Assembly: GCA_047619205.1 (NCBI GenBank)
Contig: JBLHJR010000013.1
Span: 1-53,049 of the forward strand
Direction of reading: 5' to 3'
Source: Endobugula sp047619205
Lineage (GTDB): Bacteria > Pseudomonadota > Gammaproteobacteria > Pseudomonadales > Cellvibrionaceae
DNA: 53,049 bases
The translations under genes and the position numbers were made by a program. Shown piece after piece: positions 16,712 through 24,894 of the stretch; within the stretch, counting starts at the first letter, position 1; each line of letters begins with the position of its first letter. Under the pieces are notes generated by a model. That model was not told where the DNA came from, searched no databases, and saw only the letters and a program-made list of their open reading frames with translations.

Positions 16712-17494
16712 ATGGACGATATTGTTGAAACCCACTCCATGAGAATTTCTCGTCATTTAGAGGAGCTCATTTTGGATGGTACCTTACAACCAGGTGATAA
16801 AGTGCCTTCTGAGAGGCAACTTGCTCAGCGCTTAAAGGCCTCTAGGCCACTGATCCGAGAGGCCTTAAAGGAGCTAAGAGGTCGTGGTGTGATAGAAACT
16901 CGCCATGGGAAGGGATCTTTTATTATTGGCATGTTGAACGACGTTCAGAATGAAACGCCATTAGCGCGTTTATATGATAGTCATCCTCGTCTACTTTATG
17001 ACTTACTTGAAGTGAGAGAGCTATTGGAAAGTGAGGCGGCTTGTTTGGCTGCTGAAAGGGGCACTGAGAAAGATTTTTATAAAATAACAAAAGCTTATAA
17101 TGCCATGAGTGCTCCGCCGGAAGCGTTTAATGAGGTTGCCACTAGCGATATTGGCAAGTCTCGCTTATATATGGCGCAACTAGATCATGCATTTCATCGT
17201 GCGATCTATGAAGCTTCGCATAATCCAGTGTTAGTGCATACCCTGCAAAGTTTAATGCAGTTAATGCTCAATAGTGTCATGGCTTCTGTGAGTAATCTAT
17301 ACCATCGTGATCGCCAAAAGCAGCAGATCGATAAGCATCACCGCCAGATCTATAATGCTATTATTGATCGCAAGCCTGAAACGGCTAAAAGAGTGGCGGC
17401 AGAACATATTCGTAATGTTCGTGAGCGCATGCTAGAAATAGAGCGCGAAGAGCAGCGCTTAGAACGCGCAAAAATATGGGCGCAAGAAGAGTAG
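16712..17494 (+). CDS. glcC: GntR-family (FadR subfamily) regulator, GlcC-like
   Basis: Winged helix at residues about 8-75 (DKVPSERQLAQRLKASRP, then RHGKGSFI), then an all-helical FCD domain with its metal-ligand pattern (LLEVRELLESEAA, QLDHAFHRAIYEASHN, DKHHRQIYNAI). The frame is open from 16607, but the ATG at 16712 is preferred. It gives a 260-aa protein of normal family length, has GGTGAG just upstream, and leaves the operator at 16638 outside the coding sequence. It is divergent from glcBGDEF as glcC is in E. coli, where glycolate is the inducer. The symbol follows that context. Confidence 0.87.
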   Translation: MDDIVETHSMRISRHLEELILDGTLQPGDKVPSERQLAQRLKASRPLIREALKELRGRGVIETRHGKGSFIIGMLNDVQNETPLARLYDSHPRLLYDLLEVRELLESEAACLAAERGTEKDFYKITKAYNAMSAPPEAFNEVATSDIGKSRLYMAQLDHAFHRAIYEASHNPVLVHTLQSLMQLMLNSVMASVSNLYHRDRQKQQIDKHHRQIYNAIIDRKPETAKRVAAEHIRNVRERMLEIEREEQRLERAKIWAQEE

Positions 17495-17507
17495 AGCTAG
17501 GCTTTAG

Positions 17508-17822
17508 CTATTCCCAGACTTCTCTTAATGGTTCGCCAAAGTCGTCATAAATCACTTTTTTTTTAGGGCGATGGGGTGCGGGTTTTTTGGTCGCTTGTAA
17601 TTTTGACTTCTTACGTTGATCTAATGCGTTAACTTCATTGGTTAGTGGTGTGCGTGTTTGCTTTTCATTATTTAACGGAATGGAGTTGTTGATGTTCACC
17701 CCCATTTCTTTACCGCTGGCACCTTGTTCAATATCGGAGATCGCCCCACCTTTCGAAAGGAAGCGATTGACTTCATCGTCTAGTTCTTGGCGAATTTCTT
17801 TTTTGGTTTTAATTTTAATCAT
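17508..17822 (-). CDS. Small charged protein of unknown function
   Basis: A 104-aa, strongly charged and probably largely disordered protein. The only notable element is a short segment near residues 18-30 (VNRFLSKGGAISDIE). It loosely recalls a FLxxGGxI motif seen in small RNA-polymerase-associated proteins such as pseudomonad SutA, but the likeness is too short to name the gene. A lysine-rich stretch and an acidic/aromatic C-terminus (YDDFGEPLREVWE) follow. It lies 16 bp downstream of holA on the same strand and converges with glcC. Confidence 0.65.
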   Translation of the reverse strand: MIKIKTKKEIRQELDDEVNRFLSKGGAISDIEQGASGKEMGVNINNSIPLNNEKQTRTPLTNEVNALDQRKKSKLQATKKPAPHRPKKKVIYDDFGEPLREVWE

Positions 17823-17838
17823 AAGGTCAATATAGCTT

Positions 17839-18888
17839 CTAAGATTGTAAAGACAAGCGTTGATTGAGTGGATTAATCGCTTGTGTTCCAGATAAATTTA
17901 AGGTGAGTTCCATCAGTTCGTTCCATGTGTCGGCATTGCGCAAGCCTTTAATGGCTTTATCGATACCATTGGCTTGTCGTATGAGTAGCGTCAACTGTTT
18001 ATGGTGTAAGCGGTTAAGGGCTTGTTGAACTAGGGGTTGGCGTTTATCCCAAACTCCAGCGTTTTTGGCGGCCCATGAAAAATTTTGTCCTTGTTCGATA
18101 GCGTGGGCAATGTTGAGTAATAATCTGAGCTCTCGCGCTAAAGCCCATAGTACGGTGATGGCTTCTATACCTTCTGATCTTAGCCCATGTAGGTTTTTTA
18201 CAGCGCCTCTGGCATCACCCAATAAGGCTTTGTCAATTAGCCCGAAAACGTCATAGCGAGCACTATCGGCTACAGTATTGGCAATGAGTTCAGGCGATAG
18301 CCATTCATCGGTGGCAACAAGTGTTAATTTTTCGATTTCTTGGTGAGCCGCAAGTAGATTACCCTCAATGCGCGTGGCTAATAATTCAATCACATGACTA
18401 TCGGCTTTCAGGCCTGCTTGTTGTAGGCGCTGACTTAGCCAACGAGGCAATTGGGCAGGGCTAATGGGCCATATGGGCACCCAATAGCCCAGCTTTTCAA
18501 TTTGCTTTACCCATTTTGAGCGCTGCGACCCACTATCTAATTTGGGTGTTACTAGCATGAGTAAATTGTCATCACTAGGGTTTTCTAAGTATGCACAAAT
18601 GGCTTTGCTACCTTCCGCACCGGGCTTGCCATTTTCTATACGCAGCTCAATAATTTTTTTGTCGTCAAACAACGAGAGGCTATTAGCGGATGAAAGTAGT
18701 TGTGACCAGCTAAATTGCTTATCTACATGGTGGCGCTCTCTTTCGCTAAAGCCCGCTTGTCGGGCTGTCTGTCGGATAGCGTCGCAAGCTTCTTGCACTA
18801 AGAGTGTTTCGTCACCGCTGACGAGGTACACGGGCGCAAGTTTACCCTTTAGGTTTTGCGCTAATTGATCACTGCGTAGCTTAGCCAT
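17839..18888 (-). CDS. holA: DNA polymerase III subunit delta
   Basis: A 349-aa protein matching HolA, the clamp-loader subunit that opens the beta sliding clamp. The N-terminal LAPVYLVSGDETLLVQEACD is the family signature. The region around YDVFGLIDKALLGDARGAVK belongs to the central domain, and the C-terminal helical collar is present. It follows lptE by 11 bp, the usual leuS-lptE-holA order of many gammaproteobacteria. Confidence 0.95.
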   Translation of the reverse strand: MAKLRSDQLAQNLKGKLAPVYLVSGDETLLVQEACDAIRQTARQAGFSERERHHVDKQFSWSQLLSSANSLSLFDDKKIIELRIENGKPGAEGSKAICAYLENPSDDNLLMLVTPKLDSGSQRSKWVKQIEKLGYWVPIWPISPAQLPRWLSQRLQQAGLKADSHVIELLATRIEGNLLAAHQEIEKLTLVATDEWLSPELIANTVADSARYDVFGLIDKALLGDARGAVKNLHGLRSEGIEAITVLWALARELRLLLNIAHAIEQGQNFSWAAKNAGVWDKRQPLVQQALNRLHHKQLTLLIRQANGIDKAIKGLRNADTWNELMELTLNLSGTQAINPLNQRLSLQS

Positions 18889-18899
18889 AAACTGTGGGC

Positions 18900-19388
18900 T
18901 TATTTCCTACCCAGAAACGTAACGCGCTGTAAAATTTGTCGCGCAACCTGGCGCACCATTTCTTTGCGTAATGCTTGCTCTTCCTTGTCCGAACTAGTGA
19001 TCGCATTTTGGTTAAAGGTGTAATAGCGCGTGAGTTCTGCCGTGGTTTTTTTAATTAGTGGTTGACTGCTAGCATCGAAAATTTCATAGGGCACCGAGAG
19101 CGTGATTTTGTACTGTGTAGTTTGTGCTAGATTGTTGACTGTAGAGCTGCGACGCTCAAAGTATTCTTCGCCTAATACAAGTTGTATCTCGGCGGTTGCA
19201 ATATCAACGAATAATTGCTTTCTAGTTAGTATTTGGCTGATTCGTTGGTAGACTTTGCCAGAGGCCACTTCGAGATAAATGGCTTGCTGAATACTCATCG
19301 AGTCATCGCTACCGCGTAAACGCCATCCACAGGCGGACAATAGTGATAATGTGAGTGTGATAGCGATGAAGTATGTCAGGTGTTTCAT
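18900..19388 (-). CDS. lptE: LPS-assembly lipoprotein LptE
   Basis: A 162-aa lipoprotein with signal peptide and lipobox LLSAC (cysteine 20) followed by GWRLRGSD, the typical LptE start. LptE plugs the LptD barrel in the outer membrane and is essential for LPS export. It lies between leuS and holA as in most gammaproteobacteria. The 68-bp gap to leuS contains a 15-bp repeat in three copies. Confidence 0.93.
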   Translation of the reverse strand: MKHLTYFIAITLTLSLLSACGWRLRGSDDSMSIQQAIYLEVASGKVYQRISQILTRKQLFVDIATAEIQLVLGEEYFERRSSTVNNLAQTTQYKITLSVPYEIFDASSQPLIKKTTAELTRYYTFNQNAITSSDKEEQALRKEMVRQVARQILQRVTFLGRK

Positions 19389-19403
19389 TGTTTGGCGCCA
19401 TTC

Positions 19404-19448
19404 TTTATAGGTTAAGAGTTTATAGGTTAAGAGTTTATAGGTTAATAG
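19404..19448. repeat. 15-bp tandem repeat, three copies
   Basis: TTTATAGGTTAAGAG occurs at 19404 and 19419, and a third copy with one change (TTTATAGGTTAATAG) at 19434. It fills most of the leuS-lptE intergenic gap, right in front of the lptE ribosome-binding region. Copy number could vary between strains. Confidence 0.9.
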
Positions 19449-19456
19449 TGACTAAA

Positions 19457-22093
19457 TTAATTAGCGACAATGTTGACGAGCTTATTGGGAATCACAATAA
19501 GCTTGCGAATGATGTAGCCGTCAGTAAATTTCTTTACTTGCTCATTAGCCAATGCCAGTGTTTCCATCTCGTCTTTGCTAATACCATTAGGTACTTCTAC
19601 TTTAGTCCGCACTTTACCGTTAACTTGTATGACCACGGTCATATTGGATTTCACTAATGCGGTGGTATCTACGCTTGGCCATGATTGGTCTATTACATTA
19701 CTAGTATGACCTAACGCTAGCCACAATGCGTGGCTGATATGAGGGGCAACCGGCGCGAGTAAAAGGATGGCAGCTTCAATGGCTTCACGTTCAACAGCAA
19801 GGCTTTCTGCCGTATTACGATCAGCGCAACGATTGACCTCATTCATTAGCTCCATAATGGCGGCAATGGCGGTATTAAATTGCTGACGCACACCGTAATC
19901 ATCACTAACCTTGGCAATGGTTTCGTGTGTCTTGCGACGTAGGTCTTGCTGTTGCTGGGATAAATTGCCAGTCTCTAGTGCTGCAGGTGTGCCGGCTTCG
20001 AGGTGGCCGTGTACCGTTTTCCATAGGCGTCGTAGAAAGCGACTAGCACCTTCAACGCCGGTGTCACTCCATTCCAGTGTTTGTGTCGGTGGTGCGGCGA
20101 ACATGGTGAATAGGCGCACGGTATCGGCACCATAAAGGTCGACGGCGGTTTGTGGATCCACGCCATTGTTCTTAGATTTAGACATTTTTGTGGTGCCGCC
20201 AATGTCTACGGCTTCACCCGTGCTGGTCAGTGTGGCCGCTATGGGTTTGCCTTTATCATCTTTTTCGAGGCTCACATCGGCGGGGTTAAACCACTGAGTA
20301 CTGCCATCATCATTTTTACGGTAATAGGTTTCTGCGAGTACCATGCCTTGGCATAACAAGCTCTTAAATGGCTCATCACAAGCGACTAAGCCTTCGTCTC
20401 GCATTAGCTTGTGGAAAAAGCGGGCATAGAGTAAATGTAATATGGCATGCTCAATACCGCCAACATATTGATCCACGGGCAGCCAATAATTGGCTCTTTC
20501 AGGGTCAAGCATTGCGTCTTTTAAATTAGAGCAGGTGTAACGTGCGTAGTACCACGATGATTCCATAAAGGTATCAAAGGTATCGGTTTCGTGTTCAGCC
20601 GCTTGGCCATTGAAGACTGTTTTTCGCCATTCAGGATCGGCCTTAATGGGAGACTGAACGCCATCCATTTCAACATCTTCTGGAAGTAGTATCGGTAGCT
20701 TCTCAAACGGTACGGCAATCTCGCCACCTTCAGGTAAATTGATGATGGGAATCGGTGTGCCCCAGTAACGTTGGCGAGAAACGCCCCAATCGCGTAGGCG
20801 GTAATTGGTTGTTGCCTTGCCTTTATTTAACGCTTCGAGTTTGCTCGTAATGGCATCAAAGGCTTGTTGAAAATCAAGGCCGTCAAATTCGTCAGAGTTA
20901 ATGCAGTGGCCTTTATCGGTAAAGGCGGCTGAAGATATATCGCAAATACTATCATCTTTAGGGGCGATAACTTGAGTGATCGGTAGAGAAAACTTTTGTG
21001 CAAACTCATAATCGCGTGCATCGTGAGCCGGTACTGCCATGACTGCGCCAGAACCGTAATCCATTAAGACGTAGTTGGCGACCCAGATAGCCACCGTCTT
21101 TCCTGTTATCGGGTGAAGTGCGGTTAAGCCAGTATCCATTCCCAGTTTTTCTGCTGCCGACATATCAGCTTCAGCTGTCGACTGTTTTTTACAGGCTTGG
21201 ATAAAGCTAGCAAGTTCGTTGTTGTTTTTAGCTAAATGGTTTTTTGCCAATGCGAGAGCGATAGGGTGTTCTGCTGCGATACTCACATAGGTCACTCCCA
21301 TGAGGGTATCGGGGCGTGTGGTATATACATCAAAATGGTCGATGCTCTCGTTGTCTTGGCTTTCAGTGGGGGTAAGTGGTGCTGATAAATCAAAGCGTAT
21401 GTCAATGCCGCGAGATTTACCAATCCAATTACGCTGCATGGTTTTTACTTTTTCTGGCCAGTCAGGTAGTTGGTCGAGGGAAGATAATAATTCCTCTGCA
21501 TAAGCGGTGATTTTAATAAACCACTGGGGGATTTCTTTGCGTTCAACCACGGCACCAGAGCGCCAGCCTTTACCATCGATCACTTGTTCATTAGCTAAGA
21601 CAGTTTGATCGACGGGATCCCAGTTCACCGTGGCCATTTTTTTGTAGACCATGCCTTTTTCAAAAAGGCGGGTAAAAAACCATTGTTCCCATTGATAATA
21701 ACTGGGCTGGCAGGTGGCTAATTCACGCGTCCAATCAAAGCCAAAGCCTAGGGCATTTAACTGTTCCTTCATGTACTCAATATTACTGTATGTCCATTTG
21801 GCTGGAGCGGTGTTATTTTGAATGGCCGCATTTTCAGCGGGTAGACCAAAGGCATCCCATCCCATAGGATGTAATACATTTTTCCCTAGCATGCGTTGAT
21901 AGCGTGAAATCACATCCGTAATGGTGTAATTACGTACATGCCCCATATGTAATTTACCGCTAGGGTAGGGGAACATGGCTAGACAGTAGAACTTTTCCTT
22001 GGACGGATCTTCACTGACTTCAAAACAGCGATTTTCTTTCCAATAGGTTTGGGCGGTGGTTTCTACTGTTGACGGATGGTATTGTTCTTCCAT
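19457..22093 (-). CDS. leuS: Leucyl-tRNA synthetase
   Basis: An 878-aa class I aminoacyl-tRNA synthetase. The HIGH-type motif is HMGHVRNYT near residues 49-57 and the KMSKS motif is KMSKSKNNGVDP. The large editing (CP1) insertion includes the TTRPDTLMG stretch that removes misacylated residues. Length is normal for bacterial LeuRS. It is the first gene of leuS-lptE-holA. Confidence 0.97.
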   Translation of the reverse strand: MEEQYHPSTVETTAQTYWKENRCFEVSEDPSKEKFYCLAMFPYPSGKLHMGHVRNYTITDVISRYQRMLGKNVLHPMGWDAFGLPAENAAIQNNTAPAKWTYSNIEYMKEQLNALGFGFDWTRELATCQPSYYQWEQWFFTRLFEKGMVYKKMATVNWDPVDQTVLANEQVIDGKGWRSGAVVERKEIPQWFIKITAYAEELLSSLDQLPDWPEKVKTMQRNWIGKSRGIDIRFDLSAPLTPTESQDNESIDHFDVYTTRPDTLMGVTYVSIAAEHPIALALAKNHLAKNNNELASFIQACKKQSTAEADMSAAEKLGMDTGLTALHPITGKTVAIWVANYVLMDYGSGAVMAVPAHDARDYEFAQKFSLPITQVIAPKDDSICDISSAAFTDKGHCINSDEFDGLDFQQAFDAITSKLEALNKGKATTNYRLRDWGVSRQRYWGTPIPIINLPEGGEIAVPFEKLPILLPEDVEMDGVQSPIKADPEWRKTVFNGQAAEHETDTFDTFMESSWYYARYTCSNLKDAMLDPERANYWLPVDQYVGGIEHAILHLLYARFFHKLMRDEGLVACDEPFKSLLCQGMVLAETYYRKNDDGSTQWFNPADVSLEKDDKGKPIAATLTSTGEAVDIGGTTKMSKSKNNGVDPQTAVDLYGADTVRLFTMFAAPPTQTLEWSDTGVEGASRFLRRLWKTVHGHLEAGTPAALETGNLSQQQQDLRRKTHETIAKVSDDYGVRQQFNTAIAAIMELMNEVNRCADRNTAESLAVEREAIEAAILLLAPVAPHISHALWLALGHTSNVIDQSWPSVDTTALVKSNMTVVIQVNGKVRTKVEVPNGISKDEMETLALANEQVKKFTDGYIIRKLIVIPNKLVNIVAN

Positions 22094-22313
22094 TGGTGCT
22101 GCTAGCCTTATGTGGTAGTGAATATGGGCAGTGAATAGGTGATACTAAATAGCGCTAATAGTGGATTAGATGAGCCATAAATATAGCGCTAAACATTCAC
22201 TTTTAGGGCGCAGCGGTTTACGGCCCGAAGCCTGTTGCTCGGATAATGAGCCAATCGATAATTATAGAGCTTTAGTCGATCGATTGTTATCGAAAATAAG
22301 CGGAATTATTAAA

Positions 22314-23132
22314 ATGATGTTAACAACCCTGATTAAAACGCTGTTATTACCACCCGCGATGCAAATCATGCTCATATTATTGGGTTTGTTGCTTTGGCGG
22401 TACCATCGTGGCTTATCAAGAAGTTGTTTATGGGCAGGGCTATTAAGTTTATGGCTACTGTCTTTACCTGTGGTAAGTGGGTTTTTACATGCTGGGCTGG
22501 AAGCTGCTTATAGTACTGAAGGGTATAGTACTGAAGGGTATAGTACTAAAGGGTATAGTATTGGAGGATCTAACGCAGGGGTGTCCGATCAGGCGCCTGA
22601 GCATGTCCAGGCGATTGTGGTCTTAGGTGCAGGTAGGCATTATCGAGCAGAAGAATATGGGGGGGGAGATACCTTGAGTCAAAGTGCCCTATGGCGATTA
22701 CGTTATGGTGCTTATCTAGCCAAGCGCTGGAATTTGCCGATGATTGTGTCGGGGGGGCGTGTGAGAAGTTTTGATGGTCTTTCTGAAGCGCAGATATCCG
22801 TGGACTTTTTACAAAATGAATTGGGTGTAAGCACTATTTGGGCGGAGGATAATAGCCGTAATACCTGGGGGAATGCTCATTTCACCAAAACCTTGTTGGA
22901 TAAAAAGGGGATAGTTAAGGTGGCATTAGTTACCCACGCTTATCATATGCGTCGCTCTGCTTATGCTTTCGATCGAGCTGGAGTGCAATATATACCTATG
23001 CCCACAGGTAGTTTAGCCGCTCAGGCACCAAGGACTTGGTGGGGAAATTGGTTGCCTACAGCTTCTGGTCTAGCACGCAGCTATTTAGCGCTTCATGAAT
23101 ATTTGGGTTGGCTATTCTACCAGCTGAAATAG
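22314..23132 (+). CDS. YdcF/SanA/ElyC-type DUF218 membrane protein
   Basis: From the ATG at 22314 the protein has 272 residues: two N-terminal hydrophobic segments, then a DUF218 domain. The domain shows AIVVLGAG, LPMIVSGGRV, WAEDNSRNTWGNA and VTHAYHMRRSAYAFDRAG, the typical DUF218 motifs with the acidic and histidine residues. Relatives act in envelope or peptidoglycan-precursor metabolism (ElyC, SanA). The frame is open from 22170, but the extra N-terminus lacks a membrane signal and looks non-coding. Between membrane segment and domain lies a tandem YSTEG repeat encoded by 15-bp DNA repeats. Confidence 0.83.
   Translation: MMLTTLIKTLLLPPAMQIMLILLGLLLWRYHRGLSRSCLWAGLLSLWLLSLPVVSGFLHAGLEAAYSTEGYSTEGYSTKGYSIGGSNAGVSDQAPEHVQAIVVLGAGRHYRAEEYGGGDTLSQSALWRLRYGAYLAKRWNLPMIVSGGRVRSFDGLSEAQISVDFLQNELGVSTIWAEDNSRNTWGNAHFTKTLLDKKGIVKVALVTHAYHMRRSAYAFDRAGVQYIPMPTGSLAAQAPRTWWGNWLPTASGLARSYLALHEYLGWLFYQLK
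22510..22569 (+). repeat. In-frame 15-bp tandem repeat (YSTEG) inside the DUF218 gene
   Basis: The unit TATAGTACTGAAGGG is repeated, with later copies diverging (ACTAAAGGG, then ATTGGAGG). It encodes YSTEG, YSTEG, YSTKG, YSIGG. It lies in the linker between the membrane anchor and the DUF218 domain, so copy number could change without a frame shift. Confidence 0.9.
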
Positions 23133-23152
23133 TGCGCAGACACTCTGTGTTA

Positions 23153-23223
23153 GTCACTGTTTTGGTGCAAAAAAGAGAAGAAACTAGGAAAAAGCCACGT
23201 TTACTGCTGGTACAAAAATTGTA
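23153..23223 (+). promoter_or_regulatory. Possible NtrC-like site and sigma-54 promoter
   Basis: GTCACTGTTTTGGTGCA (23153-23169) resembles the NtrC site TGCACY-N5-GGTGCA, best in its right half. TGGTAC-AAAAA-TTGTA (23208-23223) has the spacing of a sigma-54 promoter (TGGCAC-N5-TTGCW) but carries GT instead of GC at the -12 element. Both lie just upstream of a NIT-like gene, which fits nitrogen control but is unproven. Confidence 0.4.
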
Positions 23224-23274
23224 TGTACTGGTTGTTAAGGCGAGCAATAAGATTTTTCCCTATGGATAGTGACC

Positions 23275-24276
23275 ATGACTGAAGCAGAGATAAAGAATAG
23301 TATTTTAGATAACGGCACTGGGCTGTCATCGGCAAGGGGGCAGCAATCAATCGGGGCAACTCCTCTATTATCGGAAGGCAATACTGTAGTTACCACATAC
23401 CACCTACGTTCAAGTTCCCTGCTGATGATCAAGCAATTAATGCATCTGTGCCGGGACACACAAAAACATCGCGGCTTAGGCATGGGTTTATTAGCGGGAA
23501 ATACAGCTTTTGCCCAGCGATTTTATCGTTTGCAAACGCAAATGGCTCGTCGAGTCGATGCTTTGTATACATTTTCGCAGACGCAGAATAGTTCGCTCTC
23601 GGTTACCGAGATCAATAAAATTAATGAAGCTTGGGCGACGATCCGAGAAGGCTGGCATGAGGATTCGGTATTAGAGAGTTTTCAGTTTCATAGTTATGTT
23701 ATCGAACAATTATTACACATGGTGATACAACTTTCTCAGTGTTTACAAGCAGTGCCTGCTCGACTTAGCGATACTGGGTCTAAGTTAGTAACCCTGTTTC
23801 AGACGCCCGCAGATGAACCCTTAGACGGTCGGTGCAAAGATGATTTGCTGGTTTTTGTTTGTTATCAATTACCGCGCATGATTGAGTCCTTAGGGATGGT
23901 GCGTGCGCTAGCGACGCATTCTGCGAGTTTGGGGCATCATATTGAAGAGCATGATAAAAAAATGCGGTATTTGTGTCAGTGTGTACAAACACAAAAATAC
24001 CCATTGATTAAACTTGCCGAGAAGTTACAAAGCAGTATGGGGGCGGCTTTTCCATCCGTACTGGTGGTTAAAACCTATGAGTTTAAGGTAGATGCTTTCA
24101 TAGAAAAGGTGAGTCGGCAGGTCATTGGACAAGAAAATATAACCGTGGTGAGTGATGATTTGTTTGCCATGGTGACTGATATTATGGATGTTTATTGGCG
24201 CATTATTGATGAAGGGCTTGATGTACTGCATCATCAGCAAGACGAAGCGCTAGATACTTGGTATTTAAAGGGCTAA
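23275..24276 (+). CDS. Helical protein resembling the nitrate/nitrite-sensing NIT domain
   Basis: A 333-aa soluble, mostly alpha-helical protein with no membrane segment or signal peptide. The helix around residues 58-75 (CRDTQKHRGLGMGLLAG) resembles the QKERGLS motif of NIT domains, and a second helix (MIESLGMVRALATHSAS) resembles the second conserved NIT helix. This suggests a stand-alone small-molecule sensor; no output domain is recognisable. The start is the ATG at 23275 (a GTG at 23269 is also possible). The function is not established; the assignment rests on two motifs. Confidence 0.6.
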   Translation: MTEAEIKNSILDNGTGLSSARGQQSIGATPLLSEGNTVVTTYHLRSSSLLMIKQLMHLCRDTQKHRGLGMGLLAGNTAFAQRFYRLQTQMARRVDALYTFSQTQNSSLSVTEINKINEAWATIREGWHEDSVLESFQFHSYVIEQLLHMVIQLSQCLQAVPARLSDTGSKLVTLFQTPADEPLDGRCKDDLLVFVCYQLPRMIESLGMVRALATHSASLGHHIEEHDKKMRYLCQCVQTQKYPLIKLAEKLQSSMGAAFPSVLVVKTYEFKVDAFIEKVSRQVIGQENITVVSDDLFAMVTDIMDVYWRIIDEGLDVLHHQQDEALDTWYLKG

Positions 24277-24283
24277 TATTTTC

Positions 24284-24299
24284 CATTCATTCATTCATT
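24284..24299. repeat. CATT tetranucleotide run
   Basis: Four CATT units directly after the NIT-like gene. It lies in a 183-bp intergenic stretch that otherwise shows only AT-rich, promoter-like DNA. Confidence 0.7.
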
Positions 24300-24459
24300 T
24301 TTATTTTAATTGTCATTAAGCCGTCACAAAATGACTATATAAATTACTTATCATTAAGTGATTGCTGCTAGTATTGCGGCATTAGATAGCTACTGTAGAC
24401 TTACTATGCAGGGTCCAGTTATAGAGATCAGGATGAAGTTTACAATATAGGATGTATTT

Positions 24460-24858
24460 GTGGAAAAAAATGATTATTCGTTTGAGCTCATTCGTTTGTC
24501 CAACCGCTTGGGCATGGATTTTGATATAGATGTTCGTTTGCTCTTAGTTGAAAATGAACAGCTAGTTATTGTCCGGGCCAATAGGCACCATCACCGTTCG
24601 TCAGTGGCCAAAAATATGGAGCATATTGCTTTTCAGTTAAGGGCCATGTTTACTGAAAAGAATATTGGGTTTTCTATTGTTGAATATAGGGATCGCAGTA
24701 ATACAAAAGAAACATGTGAAGAATGGTGGCAATGGCGTTTTCGCTGGGTAGGTAATACGGCACTTGATGGGCAGTGTTATGCTTTGTCAACTACCAAGGC
24801 TGAATGGCTTAAGTGTATATTGTTAAATAAATCGTTAGAACTAAAAAAAGCAAGTTAA
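24460..24858 (+). CDS. Protein of unknown function (132 aa)
   Basis: Starts with GTG, with AGGA about 8 nt upstream. It has no signal peptide or membrane segment. The composition is mixed alpha/beta with several tryptophans in the centre (CEEWWQWRFRW). No known domain is recognised. It lies between the NIT-like gene and lnt on the plus strand and converges with lnt after 36 bp. Confidence 0.6.
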   Translation: MEKNDYSFELIRLSNRLGMDFDIDVRLLLVENEQLVIVRANRHHHRSSVAKNMEHIAFQLRAMFTEKNIGFSIVEYRDRSNTKETCEEWWQWRFRWVGNTALDGQCYALSTTKAEWLKCILLNKSLELKKAS

Positions 24859-24894
24859 CTATCTTTTTCTAGCGCCTTTTTGATTAGCTATTTT

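Noticed and set aside
22170..22313. N-terminal extension of the DUF218 protein
   Set aside because: The extra 48 residues are polar, with no known motif, and precede the normal membrane anchor of the family; the ATG at 22314 fits better.
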